DNA of 38,088 bases from VRUE01 sp963814915 (GCA_963814915.1 CAWFEI010000015.1:1-38088); one strand, 5' to 3'; shown: positions 1 through 8,227, counted from the first letter of the stretch. Notes: generated by a model from the letters alone, not told the origin. Numbers and translations are program-made.

Positions 1-1
1 G

Positions 2-64
2 TTGCGCCGCCTGCACGATCGCTTCGGGATCAGCGAGACAGCGACCCCGGAGGCCGCGCAGTAA
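2..64 (+). CDS. C-terminal end of an unidentified protein (cut by window edge)
   Basis: An open frame enters from the left edge and stops at TAA (62-64), giving 20 residues that end ATPEAAQ. It is too short to identify. It ends 13 nt before the DUF202 gene on the same strand, so the two may be co-transcribed. Confidence 0.4.
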   Translation: MRRLHDRFGISETATPEAAQ

Positions 65-77
65 CCTCGAAGGCGTC

Positions 78-449
78 TTGGCACAAGGGCCGGAGCCGCA
101 TGCACCTGAGGTCGCCGACGCCACCCGGCGCACCCGGCTCGCCAACGAACGCACCGAACTGGCCTGGTGGCGCACCGGCCTGACCGCCCTCGCGGTGGCG
201 CTGGGCATCGGACGCGTCGTGCCGGAGCTGAACGAAACCGCGGTGCGCTGGCCCTACGTCCTCGCCGGCGTGGGCTTCGCCCTCTGGGGAATCCTGGCGA
301 TCGCCTACGGCAGCCGGCGCGCCGCCGAGGTCGAACGGGTGCTGGTCGCCGGTCGCTTCCCCGAGCCGCCCGGCTGGACACGAGCCGTGCTCGCGATCAG
401 CGGTATGGCACTGGGCCTGCTTACGGCGATCCTGATCCTTTTGGACTAG
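78..449 (+). CDS. DUF202 (YidH-type) small membrane protein
   Basis: A 123-residue protein of the DUF202/YidH family, whose function is not established. Residues about 15-31 carry the typical N-terminal signature of a charged stretch with LANERTELAWWRTGLTALA. Three hydrophobic segments follow, at about 32-50, 58-78 and 102-122, so it is an inner membrane protein. The start is TTG at 78, chosen because AAGG lies 5-6 nt upstream and no better start fits the family N-terminus. It follows the end of another plus-strand gene by 13 nt and is convergent with the MerR-type regulator. Confidence 0.8.
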   Translation: MAQGPEPHAPEVADATRRTRLANERTELAWWRTGLTALAVALGIGRVVPELNETAVRWPYVLAGVGFALWGILAIAYGSRRAAEVERVLVAGRFPEPPGWTRAVLAISGMALGLLTAILILLD

Positions 450-474
450 GCGGGGCCCGCTTCGTCGCCGTCGG

Positions 475-1323
475 TCAGGCGAAAGCCTGGCTGGCGCGGC
501 GGCGCAGGTCTGCGTTGAGCATCCCGGTCACCTGACTGGGTCGCTCGCCGGCGGCGGGGATCGCATCCCCGATCAGGCCGCTGGCGCGGAAGCCGAAGAG
601 CGGTGCGTCGAAGCCGGCGTCGCGGATCTTGCGGACCAGCTGCACGGCCGACGGCGTATCGGCGCCGGGGCCGCAGAGGACGATCGCGGTCGGGTCGAGC
701 GCAGAGAGGGCGCGCTCCATGCGCTCCTCGCCGAGCTCGTCGGACAGCATCAGCACACGGAACCCGGCCCGGCGAAGGGCAAGATCGAGGGCCTGGGCAT
801 GAACGGCCTCGGCGTCGGAGCCGCGGCTCGAGTCGAGCAGCAGGATTCCCGCCGGGCGCGAAGCGGTCGAGGCGAGGCGGCGGGCGCCGTGCAGCCAGCC
901 CATCGCCCAGCGCGCGGCAAACTCCAGCTCGGCGGCGCGCTCGGCGTCGGCTGCCAGTTCGTCGACCGCGGGAAGAAGCATCTCCTCCACGGTGCGCTCC
1001 AACGGCCGCACCGCGAGGCTCTCCTCAATCGCCCGGTCGGCGGCGTCCTCGTCGAAACTCTCGAAGGCGGAGAGCAGGCCGCCGTTGGTGGTCGGCGCGT
1101 CCTGGCGCTGGCGCGTCAGCGCTATTGCCGAAGAGATGTTGCCCGTCTCGGCGAGCGCGTCGCGCAGGGTCTGCAGCTCGACCAGCTCGTAGTTGCGGTG
1201 GTTGCCGGGCGTGCGCTTCGGCACCGGGAAGCCGTAGCGGCGCTCCCAGCTGCGCAGAGTGTTGGGGCTGACCCCGAGGACTTCGGCGGCGGCGTTGGTT
1301 CGGATTCCGGGCACGTGCAGCAT
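475..1323 (-). CDS. MerR-type regulator with B12-binding-like C-terminal domain (CarH/LitR-like architecture)
   Basis: 282 residues. The N-terminus is a MerR helix-turn-helix (IRTNAAAEVLGVSPNTLRSW, then ERRYGFP). Residues about 90-165 look like the four-helix cap and about 165-260 like a Rossmann B12-binding domain (GILLLDSS, then LALRRAGFRVLML). CarH-type proteins are cobalamin light sensors. Here the histidine that ligates cobalt in CarH appears to be replaced, because GSDAEA stands where a G-x-x-H motif is expected, and the Trp-x9-Glu-His motif is not evident. It may therefore sense something else. It is last in the dnaX-ybaB-recR-GGDEF direction, 80 bp after the GGDEF gene. An inverted repeat at 1359-1379 lies just upstream and could be its operator. 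Confidence 0.75.
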   Translation of the reverse strand: MLHVPGIRTNAAAEVLGVSPNTLRSWERRYGFPVPKRTPGNHRNYELVELQTLRDALAETGNISSAIALTRQRQDAPTTNGGLLSAFESFDEDAADRAIEESLAVRPLERTVEEMLLPAVDELAADAERAAELEFAARWAMGWLHGARRLASTASRPAGILLLDSSRGSDAEAVHAQALDLALRRAGFRVLMLSDELGEERMERALSALDPTAIVLCGPGADTPSAVQLVRKIRDAGFDAPLFGFRASGLIGDAIPAAGERPSQVTGMLNADLRRRASQAFA

Positions 1324-1358
1324 TTTGGCACCGGATTTCCGGGTTTACACCGGTTATG

Positions 1359-1379
1359 GACAGATTTCCGGAATCTGTC
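1359..1379. promoter_or_regulatory. Inverted repeat upstream of the MerR-type regulator
   Basis: Perfect 8-bp arms GACAGATT and AATCTGTC flank a 5-nt centre (TCCGG). It lies 36 bp upstream of the regulator's ATG and 24 bp after the GGDEF stop. There is no T-run on either side, so an operator fits better than an intrinsic terminator. GATTTCCGG also occurs directly repeated at 1334-1342 and 1363-1371. Confidence 0.35.
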
Positions 1380-1403
1380 AGCGATCTTGCAAGAGCCGCG
1401 ACG

Positions 1404-2138
1404 TCATTTGCGGGACGGCTCCAGAGCGCCGACGCCGACTGGCTGGCCAACCGCGCGGGCCCGCCACATCGCCTCGTCGGCCTTGTGGAGGAGGCCGTCG
1501 GCCTCGTCGCCGTGGTCCGGGCAGGCGACGACGCCGGCCGAAATCCCGATCCGCAGGCCCCCCGCCCGCTCAAGGTCGTCGAGCTGCTCGAGCAGTCGCT
1601 CGGCCATCTGCACGCCGCCGACCGTGGTCTGGCCCGGCGCCAACACGCAGAGCGCGTCCTCCTCGAGCCGAAAGGTCTCGTCGACCAGGCGGACGCTCTC
1701 GCCAAGCGCCGCGCCGACCACCGCGAGCGCGGTCTCCCGGCCCCTGCCCTCGTCGCCGTCGCGCGCGCCCGGCCCCTCGACGTCGAAGACGACCAGGGCG
1801 AACGGCTGCTCGTAGCGGCGCTGGCATTCGAGCAGCTGGTCGAGGCGCCGCCGCATCTGCCCGGGCCGGTAGAGGCTCGCGTGCTCGTCCTCGGCCACGG
1901 CCGTGGCGGCAGGGGAGTCGCTGCGCTCCCAGAGCGTGCCGACCGCGGTCGCGGTGACCGAGCCGAACTCCTCGGCAAGCTTCTGCGCGGCGGCGGCGAA
2001 TAGCGCGGCGTCCCCCCCGGCCATCTCATCGTGCAGCTTGCCGAGCAGCGAAGCCTGCAGCACCGAGACCTCGCGAGCCAACTGTCCGGCACCTGAGCGA
2101 CCGTTCGAGCCGGCAGGCGTGGTGGTCTCCGTAGCCAC
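1404..2138 (-). CDS. Degenerate GGDEF-domain protein
   Basis: 244 residues with no membrane segment. The N-terminal about 90 residues are helical, and the rest follows the GGDEF fold: FALVVFDVEG at 113-122, then a closing ISAGVVACP and an ADGLLHKADEAMWRAR helix. Where active diguanylate cyclases have GGDEF, this protein reads LEEDA (158-162). It probably does not make c-di-GMP and may be a binding or scaffolding protein. The start is GTG 2138, with AAGG about 7 nt upstream. It follows recR by 81 bp on the same strand and precedes the MerR-type regulator, so the pair may be one signalling unit attached to the recR transcript. Confidence 0.7.
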   Translation of the reverse strand: MATETTTPAGSNGRSGAGQLAREVSVLQASLLGKLHDEMAGGDAALFAAAAQKLAEEFGSVTATAVGTLWERSDSPAATAVAEDEHASLYRPGQMRRRLDQLLECQRRYEQPFALVVFDVEGPGARDGDEGRGRETALAVVGAALGESVRLVDETFRLEEDALCVLAPGQTTVGGVQMAERLLEQLDDLERAGGLRIGISAGVVACPDHGDEADGLLHKADEAMWRARAVGQPVGVGALEPSRK

Positions 2139-2219
2139 GCCGAGACCTTGGCGAAGCGAGCGGACGCCAGAAAGCCGAAAAATCGCAATTTGCGAGGCGA
2201 CCCCCGTCTAGCGAAATGT

Positions 2220-2822
2220 CTAGTCGAGCGTGCGGCGGCCGGCGAAGGCGTTGCCGAGAGTTACCTCGTCGGCGTGCTCGAGGTCGGCGCCGATCGGCAG
2301 CCCGCTGGCGAGGCGGCTGACCTTGACCTGGCCGCGCAGCTGCTCGGCGATGTGCAGCGCGGTGGCCTCGCCGGTTGTTGTCGGATTGGTGGCGAGGACC
2401 ACCTCGTCGACGTTTCCGTCGGCGACGCGACGCAGCAGCTCGGCGATCTTCAGGTCGCCGGCGTCGACCCCGTCGATCGGGGAGAGCGCGCCGCCGAGCA
2501 CGTGGTAGAGGCCGCGGTACTCGTGCGTGCGCTCAACCGGGATCACGTCGGCTGGTTCCTCGACCACGCAGATCGTCGTCTGGTCGCGGCCGGAGTCCTC
2601 GCAGATCCGGCAGAGCGGGCCCTCGGAGAGGTTGAAGCAGCGCTCGCAGAGGCCGACCTTCTCCTTCACCTCGCGGATCGCGGCGGCGAGCGCCGCCGCC
2701 TCTTCATCGGGGGCACGGAGGATGTGGAAGGCGAGCCGCTGGGCGGTGCGCTGGCCGATCCCCGGCAGCCGCGAGAGCTCGGCGACGAGGCGGGAGAGCG
2801 GTGCGGGGCCCTCGGCGCTCAC
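2220..2822 (-). CDS. recR: Recombination mediator RecR
   Basis: 200 residues, the usual RecR length. In order: helix-hairpin-helix PGIGQRTAQRLAFHIL (20-35), a four-cysteine zinc finger (C59, C62, C71, C74), and a Toprim domain (TTICVVEEPADV, then HVLGGALSPIDG). RecR acts with RecO/RecF to load RecA at single-strand gaps. The start is GTG 2822, which overlaps the TGA of ybaB in a GTGA, so it is probably translationally coupled. The order dnaX-ybaB-recR is strongly conserved in bacteria. Confidence 0.97.
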   Translation of the reverse strand: MSAEGPAPLSRLVAELSRLPGIGQRTAQRLAFHILRAPDEEAAALAAAIREVKEKVGLCERCFNLSEGPLCRICEDSGRDQTTICVVEEPADVIPVERTHEYRGLYHVLGGALSPIDGVDAGDLKIAELLRRVADGNVDEVVLATNPTTTGEATALHIAEQLRGQVKVSRLASGLPIGADLEHADEVTLGNAFAGRRTLD

Positions 2823-3160
2823 ATCCCGGGGAGGCCGGGCATGCCCCCCATGCCGCCAGTGATCCCGCCCATTTTCGAGCCCGCCAGCTCCTGCGCGGCC
2901 CGCAGAGCCTCGTTGACCGCGGCCTGGACCATGTCGGCGAGCATCTCCGCCTCCTCGGGGTCGATCGCCTCGGGGTCGATCGCGATCTCGCGCAGGGTCA
3001 TGTCGCCGCCCATCTTCACCTTGACCATGCCGCCACCGGCGCTGGCCTCGACAACCTCGTCCTTGAGCTGCTCCTGCGCCTGCTCCATCTGCTGTTGCAT
3101 CTGCTGCGCCTGTTTCATCAGCGCGTTCACGTCAAAGCCCCCAGGGCCGCCCCGTGCCAT
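2819..3160 (-). CDS. ybaB: YbaB/EbfC family nucleoid-associated protein
   Basis: 113 residues. The N-terminal helix is rich in Met/Gln (NALMKQAQQMQQQMEQAQEQ), followed by the family core (VEASAGGGMVKVKMGGD) and a C-terminal helix. The tail is Gly/Met-rich (GGITGGMGGMPGLPGM). Family members are DNA-binding dimers encoded between dnaX and recR. ATG 3160 overlaps the dnaX TGA (TGATG). A TTG at 3163 is also possible, but the ATG is preferred. Confidence 0.93.
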   Translation of the reverse strand: MARGGPGGFDVNALMKQAQQMQQQMEQAQEQLKDEVVEASAGGGMVKVKMGGDMTLREIAIDPEAIDPEEAEMLADMVQAAVNEALRAAQELAGSKMGGITGGMGGMPGLPGM

Positions 3161-4845
3161 CAACCGACCTCCTCGGCGTCGAATTCGCTCTTGATCTTCT
3201 CCACCAGCGCCTCATGGTCGGCGCCGTCCCGCTTGCGCTCCGTCTCCGGAGTGCTCTGCTCCCCATCCAGCACCGCGAACGCCGGCCGCACCTCCTGGCC
3301 AATGACGACCTCCAGGGCCGCCGCCAGCTGCTCCTTCTTGTCCGGCGCTTCGGCCTTTCGCTTGTTGAAAGTGTGGTCGGCAGGGAACCCCACCGTCACG
3401 GCGCCGGAATCGACGGCAACCGGCCGCGCCCCCTCGAACGTCGCCGTCAGCGCCGGCGCCGTCTGCATCAGCTGATCGAGCACAGCCGGCCATACACGAA
3501 CGACCTGCTCCAAATCCAGCTCCTGGCTCGCGGGGGAATCGTCTTCGGCTGGTGAAGCTTCGACGTCAACCGCGGGCGCCTCTGCCGCGGGTGGTGGCGT
3601 AGGAGGGACCTCCTCCGAGGAAGCTTTAGCTACCGCAGGGGAAGGTGGGGGCCCTGCGCCGAGAGGACCCGCGGCCTGACCGCCCCCGGTCCCTTGCTCG
3701 AGTCGCTCGATGCGCCTAAGAAGTCCCTCGGTCGAGGGGTCGAGGTCGGGTCGGGCAGCTTTCAAGAGCGCTATCTCGACCGCCATGCGGGCGTCGTCGC
3801 CTTCGCGGACCGAGGTCAGGGCTTGTGAGATTTCGTCGATCGTGCGGACGAGGGTCGCGGCGCCGATCGCTTCGGCTTGCGCCCGCAGCCTGCCCTGGTC
3901 CGTCGCCGTTACGACGAAGGTGTTCGGCACTTCGCCGACCGTCTGGGTTACCAGCAGGTGGCGCAGATGGGCAAGCAGGTCGCGGGCAAACTGCGAGGGG
4001 TCGCGGCCGGAGCGGGCCATCTCCTCGATGCCGAGCAGGACGGCCTTCGGATCCTCGGCGATCACCGCGTCGACGGCTCCGAAGAGCAACTCTGCGTCGG
4101 CGGCGCCGAGCATTTGCAGCACGTCTTCGAGGCCGACCGTGTCGCCGCCGTAGGCGACGAGCTGGTCAAGAGTGCCGAGCGCGTCGCGGAAGCTGCCCTG
4201 CGCGGAGCGGGCGATCGTCGCCACGGCGCCGTCGTCGACCTCGATCCCCTCGACGTCGGCGACGCGCTGCACGACCTCGGAGATCTGCTCCAGCGAGGGC
4301 CGCTGGAAGTCGAAGCGCTGGCAGCGGTCGGCGATCGTCGCCATCACCTTGTGCGCCTCGGTTGTCGCAAGGACGAAGACCGTGTTCGGCGGCGGCTCCT
4401 CGAGCGTCTTGAGGAAGGCGTTCCAAGCCTCTTTGGTCAGCATGTGTGCCTCGTCGAGGATGTAGACCTTCCAGCGGCCGCCCGCCGGGGCGTAGGCGAC
4501 CCGCTCGCGCAGGTCGCGGACGTCGTCGACCGAGCGGTTGGAGGCGGCGTCCATCTCGATCACGTCGACCGAGCTGCCGGCCGCGATCGTCAGGCAGGAC
4601 TCGCACTCGCCGCAGGGGGTCGCGGTCGGGCCGCCGCGCTCGCAGTTGAGCGAGCGGGCGAGGATCTTCGCCATCGACGTCTTGCCGGTTCCGCGCGAAC
4701 CGACGAAGAGGTAGGCGTGGTGGACCTTGCCCTGCTCGACCGCGTTGCGCAGCGTGCGCACGACGTGCTGCTGGCCGACCACCTCGTCGAAGGAGCCGGG
4801 CCGGTGACGCCGGTAGAGGGAGGTCGAGTCGCTGGCGGAGGGCAC
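3160..4845 (-). CDS. dnaX: DNA polymerase III subunit gamma/tau
   Basis: 561 residues from GTG 4845. It is the clamp-loader ATPase of the replicative polymerase. The N-terminus is the standard SLYRRHRPGSFDEVVGQ. Walker A GSRGTGKT lies at 49-56, zinc-binding cysteines at 68, 78, 81 and 84, and Walker B ILDEAH at 129-134. A Pro/Ala-rich linker (about 405-460) leads to a C-terminal tau-like domain. A longer frame continues upstream to 4947, but a TACACT box (4853-4858) sits 7 nt before GTG 4845 and the extra residues do not resemble the family, so the short start is preferred and the mRNA is probably leaderless. It is first in the dnaX-ybaB-recR block. Confidence 0.96.
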   Translation of the reverse strand: MPSASDSTSLYRRHRPGSFDEVVGQQHVVRTLRNAVEQGKVHHAYLFVGSRGTGKTSMAKILARSLNCERGGPTATPCGECESCLTIAAGSSVDVIEMDAASNRSVDDVRDLRERVAYAPAGGRWKVYILDEAHMLTKEAWNAFLKTLEEPPPNTVFVLATTEAHKVMATIADRCQRFDFQRPSLEQISEVVQRVADVEGIEVDDGAVATIARSAQGSFRDALGTLDQLVAYGGDTVGLEDVLQMLGAADAELLFGAVDAVIAEDPKAVLLGIEEMARSGRDPSQFARDLLAHLRHLLVTQTVGEVPNTFVVTATDQGRLRAQAEAIGAATLVRTIDEISQALTSVREGDDARMAVEIALLKAARPDLDPSTEGLLRRIERLEQGTGGGQAAGPLGAGPPPSPAVAKASSEEVPPTPPPAAEAPAVDVEASPAEDDSPASQELDLEQVVRVWPAVLDQLMQTAPALTATFEGARPVAVDSGAVTVGFPADHTFNKRKAEAPDKKEQLAAALEVVIGQEVRPAFAVLDGEQSTPETERKRDGADHEALVEKIKSEFDAEEVG

Positions 4846-4852
4846 TGCGGCC

Positions 4853-4858
4853 AGTGTA
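4853..4858 (-). promoter_or_regulatory. Probable -10 box of a leaderless dnaX transcript
   Basis: TACACT on the minus strand ends 7 nt before GTG 4845, which would put the transcription start at or next to the start codon. No clear -35 is seen. Confidence 0.45.
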
Positions 4859-4915
4859 TCTGCGGCGGCGGGGCGCCTTTCTCGGACTGTGCGCGAGTAA
4901 CGCGCCCCGCACCGG

Positions 4916-4921
4916 TAGGTT
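4916..4921 (+). promoter_or_regulatory. Probable -10 box for the membrane glycosyltransferase-like gene
   Basis: TAGGTT ends 6 nt before GTG 4928. The spacing predicts a leaderless mRNA. No convincing -35 hexamer is seen. Confidence 0.4.
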
Positions 4922-4927
4922 GCGCCG

Positions 4928-6520
4928 GTGCCGATGCCGACCCGCAACTTGTTGACGCCGCTCGCCTGGGTCGCCGCAGTCGCGGCGCTGCTGCTGGCGG
5001 CCTTCCCGCTCGGCTTCCCGAACTACGACACGATCTACGCGCTGGTCTGGGGACGCGAACTCGCCCACGGGACGAGCCCCGACTACGGCGCCGCCCTGCC
5101 CCCCACCCCGCACCCGCTCGCCGACCTGGTGGGAATGGTGGCGACGCCGCTCGGCGGCGGCGCCGTCGGCGTGACGATGGTGATCGCCTACCTCTCGCTC
5201 GGCCTCGTCGCCTATCTTGTCTACCGGCTCGGCTCGCTCTGGTTCGACCGCCCGATCGGCGCCGTCGCGGCCGTGTTCGTCCTAACCCGAGCCCCCTTCC
5301 TCTCCAACGGCCTGCGCGCCTACGTCGACCTCCCCTACATAGCCCTTGTCCTCGGCGCCCTGGTCATAGAGACGAAGCGCCCGAAGGCCGGCTGGCCCGT
5401 GCTGGCCCTTCTAGCCCTAGCCGGCCTGCTCCGCCCTGAGGCGTGGCTGTTCTCCGTCGCCTACCTCGCATACCTCCTGCTCGACACCGATCAGCTCTTC
5501 AAAGCTCGCGAGGGCGAGGGCAACACGCCTGTAGGGCGGGCCGGGGTGCCCCTCGAACCGGCGGATACTCAAAACGGCGGTCTAACCAGACCGCCGTTTG
5601 TTGGGGCGAGGGGTACCCCCTCCTCTTCCCGCTCTCTTGCCATCCTCGCCATGCTCGCCCTTGCCGGACCAGTGCTATGGGCGCTGTTCGACTGGATCAC
5701 CGCCGGCAGCCCCACCTACTCCTTCACTGGCACCCAGGAAACGGTGGAAACGCTGGCCCGTAAGACGGGCCCGGTCGACCTGGTGCTGTACGGCCCGCGG
5801 GCGCTCGGCGAAGTGATGCAGTGGCCGGGGATGGTCGGCGCGGCCGGTGGCGTCCTCATCGCCGGCGCAATCCTCGTCGCGCGCCGCCGTGGATCGCAGC
5901 TTTTTGGGGCCTATAGACCCCGGAACCTTGCGATCGGCTTGACGGCAGCAGTGCTGGCGCTCGGCGCGTTCGCCCTGCTCGCCGCCGCCGGCCTCGCGAT
6001 CATCGCCCGCTACACGATGCTGGGCGGCGCCGTGCTCGCCATCTTCGTCGCCCTCGGCCTGCTCGGCTGGCGGCAGCTCGAGCGCGGCAATCCCTGGCGG
6101 ACCGCCTGGCAGGCGTTCGCCGCGCTGGTCGCGCTGATGTTCGTCGTCTGGGCGCCGAACCAGTACGACCTGCTCGCCCGGGTCGACACCGACCTGACCA
6201 ACCAGGGCGAGATCGAGTCCGACCTCGGCGACCTCGCCGTTTCAGATGCCTTCGAACCGCTCTGCCTGCCGATCTCGGTGCCCAACCACCGCGCCGTTCC
6301 CCGCCTCGCCTTCGACCTGGACGTCAGGCCGTCGCGGATCGTCAGCTCCTCCGAGCAGCGCCAGCCCCGGCGCGGCTACTTCCTCAAACCGGCGAGCCCC
6401 TTCGTCGTCCACAACTTCGTCCTCGACCCGAACGACCCGTCGCGCTTCTCCTCCCACGTGCCGCTCGGCTTCCGCCCGGTGGCGAGCAACGAGTCCTGGC
6501 GCCTCTACCGCCGCTGCTAG
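4928..6520 (+). CDS. Multi-pass membrane protein, glycosyltransferase (GT-C/PMT-like)-type
   Basis: 530 residues with roughly ten hydrophobic segments and a soluble C-terminal part from about residue 425. The N-terminal layout, with a first segment followed by an acidic-looking loop (FPNYDTIYALVWGRELAHG), then RAPFLSNGLRAYVDLPY and LLRPEAWLF, resembles lipid-linked-sugar glycosyltransferases of the GT-C fold, but I cannot name a substrate. The start is GTG 4928, with a TAGGTT box ending 6 nt upstream; ATG 4934 is an alternative. Residues about 205-231 are encoded by a palindromic element (5543-5619) that looks inserted in a loop between membrane segments. It is divergent from dnaX and convergent with budA; both stops share CTAG at 6517-6520. 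Confidence 0.6.
   Translation: MPMPTRNLLTPLAWVAAVAALLLAAFPLGFPNYDTIYALVWGRELAHGTSPDYGAALPPTPHPLADLVGMVATPLGGGAVGVTMVIAYLSLGLVAYLVYRLGSLWFDRPIGAVAAVFVLTRAPFLSNGLRAYVDLPYIALVLGALVIETKRPKAGWPVLALLALAGLLRPEAWLFSVAYLAYLLLDTDQLFKAREGEGNTPVGRAGVPLEPADTQNGGLTRPPFVGARGTPSSSRSLAILAMLALAGPVLWALFDWITAGSPTYSFTGTQETVETLARKTGPVDLVLYGPRALGEVMQWPGMVGAAGGVLIAGAILVARRRGSQLFGAYRPRNLAIGLTAAVLALGAFALLAAAGLAIIARYTMLGGAVLAIFVALGLLGWRQLERGNPWRTAWQAFAALVALMFVVWAPNQYDLLARVDTDLTNQGEIESDLGDLAVSDAFEPLCLPISVPNHRAVPRLAFDLDVRPSRIVSSSEQRQPRRGYFLKPASPFVVHNFVLDPNDPSRFSSHVPLGFRPVASNESWRLYRRC
5543..5619. repeat. Palindromic element inside a coding sequence
   Basis: There are nested inverted repeats. Outer arms GGGGTGCCCCTCG (5543-5555) and CGAGGGGTACCCC (5607-5619) match with one mismatch. 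Inner arms AAACGGCGGTCT (5572-5583) and AGACCGCCGTTT (5588-5599) are a perfect 12-bp match around the loop AACC. It is read through in frame as a Gly/Pro/Thr-rich loop of the membrane protein. It resembles a mobile palindromic element or an intrinsic-terminator-like hairpin captured in a gene. I see no second copy in the window. Confidence 0.65.
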
Positions 6521-7263
6521 ACAGGATGGCCGCGCTCGACCGCGTCGAGGGCGGCGTGCGTGGAGGCGGCGAGGTCGGGGTCGGCCAGGTCGACCGCCGG
6601 CGGCAGCTCGATGTGCAGCTCGCTGGAGGGGTCGAGGCGCGCCCGCAGACCGTTCGAGCGGGAGCCGAGGATGTGGCCGCCGCGCTCGCGGGCCGTATCG
6701 ATGAAGTGCAGGTGGTAGCCGCCGACCTCGATCCCCTCGGCGTAGTCGGGGAAGCGGAAGCCGAGCATCGTGCCCTCGACCTCGGTCAGCTCGAACACAT
6801 GCTGCTCGGCGACAACCTCGGTCAGCGGCCGGTAGGGCGGGCTCTGCCGCGGCACCGAGCGGGCACGGACGGTCTCGAAGCGGCCGTCGAGTCGGATCGC
6901 GCAGGAGGCGACTCCGGTGGGGATCAACCCGTCGAGGCGCGCCAGCAGGCCCTCGTGGTCGAGCGGACCCTCGATCCGCGCCTCGATCTCCGGCTCGAAG
7001 CGCGAGACGACAGCGAACGGCGTCAGCTCGGACGGCGCGACCTCGGCGACCCTCCCCTCCACGTCGGCCCGATAGAAGCGGCCGTCGAGGGCGATCATCT
7101 CGCCGTCGAGACCGTTGAGCGTGCCGAGGCCGAGGTCGCCGTGCTCGGCCAGCTCGGCGAAGCTGAGATCGCCGTCGTAGGCGCCGTCGAGCAGCGCCCC
7201 GATCGTCGAAGCCTGGAAGAGCACGTGGTGCTCGCGCTCGGCGTGCAATTCCCGCTCGCGCAT
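6517..7263 (-). CDS. budA: Alpha-acetolactate decarboxylase
   Basis: 248 residues from ATG 7263. It converts 2-acetolactate to acetoin, either in the butanediol/acetoin pathway or to drain excess acetolactate. The family signature is clear: LFQASTIGALLDGAYDGD near the N-terminus, then LGLGTLNGLDGEM, and the zinc-binding GYHLHFIDT with RERGGHI, giving His184, His186 and His197. The frame is open upstream to 7485, but those residues do not match the family and would overlap the divergent ABC gene. GGAG lies just before ATG 7263. No acetolactate synthase is in the window. Confidence 0.88.
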   Translation of the reverse strand: MRERELHAEREHHVLFQASTIGALLDGAYDGDLSFAELAEHGDLGLGTLNGLDGEMIALDGRFYRADVEGRVAEVAPSELTPFAVVSRFEPEIEARIEGPLDHEGLLARLDGLIPTGVASCAIRLDGRFETVRARSVPRQSPPYRPLTEVVAEQHVFELTEVEGTMLGFRFPDYAEGIEVGGYHLHFIDTARERGGHILGSRSNGLRARLDPSSELHIELPPAVDLADPDLAASTHAALDAVERGHPV

Positions 7264-7336
7264 CGTCTCCACGTGCAGGGCCCGGATCCAGCGCTCGTCC
7301 AACACGCCCGCCAGTCTTCCATGCGAGCATCCGGTC

Positions 7337-8227
7337 ATGGCGGCGATCGAACTCAGCGGCGTGGTCAAGCGGTTCGGGCCGATCGTCGCCGTCGACGGGC
7401 TCGACCTCGAGGTTCCCGAGGGAATTTGCCTCGGGCTGCTCGGCCCCAACGGGGCGGGAAAGTCGACGACGATGCGGCTGCTCACCGGGCAGGCGCTGCC
7501 GGACGCCGGCGAGCTGCGCGCGCTCGGTCACGAGCTGCCCGGCGACGCCAAGGCCGCCCGCGCCGAGATGGGGGTCGTGCCGCAGCTGGACAACCTCGAC
7601 GTCGATGTCACCGTCGAAGACAACCTCGCCGTCTTCGCCCGCCTCTACCGCGTTCCCGACGTCGGCGCCGCGGTCGACCGGGCGCTCGACCTCGCCCGCC
7701 TGCGCGAGCGCCGGCACGACGCGGTCGACGAGCTCTCCGGTGGAATGCGCCGCCGCCTGCTGCTCGCCCGCGGCCTCGTCCACGAACCGAAGCTGATCCT
7801 GCTCGACGAGCCGACCGTCGGCCTCGACCCGCAGATCCGCACCCAGCTGTGGACGCTGATCGACGACCTGCGCTCGCACGGCACGACGATCCTGATGTCC
7901 ACCCACTACATCGAGGAGGCCGAGCGTCTCGCCGACGAAGTCGCCGTGATGACCGCCGGCAAGATCATCAGCCGCGGCCGCCCGGCCGAGCTGATCGCCC
8001 AGCACGCCGGTCGCGAGACGGCCGAAATCTACGCCCCGCCGGAGCGCCTCGCCGAGGCGCGGGCAATCGCCGAGGCGGACGGCCTGCGGGTCCGCCCGGC
8101 CGGCCCGGCGATCGCGATCGTCGGCTCGGAGCGGGCCGGCAACGGCTCCGTGCCCGACGACGCCGTGCGCCGCGCCGCCTCGCTCGAGGACGTCTTCGTA
8201 TTGCTCACGGGAGAGGAGGCCGAGTGA
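7337..8227 (+). CDS. ABC-2 type exporter ATP-binding protein (DrrA/NodI-like)
   Basis: 296 residues. Walker A GPNGAGKST (36-44), the LSGGMRRRLLLA signature and Walker B LILLDEPTVGLDPQ are followed by STHYIEEAERL, typical of the DrrA/CcmA-type ATPases that drive ABC-2 exporters of drugs, lipids or polysaccharides. The C-terminal about 80 residues form the usual accessory domain. The stop overlaps the GTG of the permease gene (GTGA at 8224-8227), so the two proteins are probably coupled and form one transporter. The substrate is not evident. Confidence 0.9.
   Translation: MAAIELSGVVKRFGPIVAVDGLDLEVPEGICLGLLGPNGAGKSTTMRLLTGQALPDAGELRALGHELPGDAKAARAEMGVVPQLDNLDVDVTVEDNLAVFARLYRVPDVGAAVDRALDLARLRERRHDAVDELSGGMRRRLLLARGLVHEPKLILLDEPTVGLDPQIRTQLWTLIDDLRSHGTTILMSTHYIEEAERLADEVAVMTAGKIISRGRPAELIAQHAGRETAEIYAPPERLAEARAIAEADGLRVRPAGPAIAIVGSERAGNGSVPDDAVRRAASLEDVFVLLTGEEAE

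Noticed and set aside
5905..5925. GGGGCCTATAGACCCC near-palindrome in the glycosyltransferase-like gene
   Set aside because: Short, two mismatches, and in a basic loop with normal codon use. Not enough to call a second inserted element.
6517..6520. CTAG shared by the stops of two convergent genes
   Set aside because: CTAG is self-complementary, so two TAG stops overlapping there is simply tight packing. Not treated as a signal.
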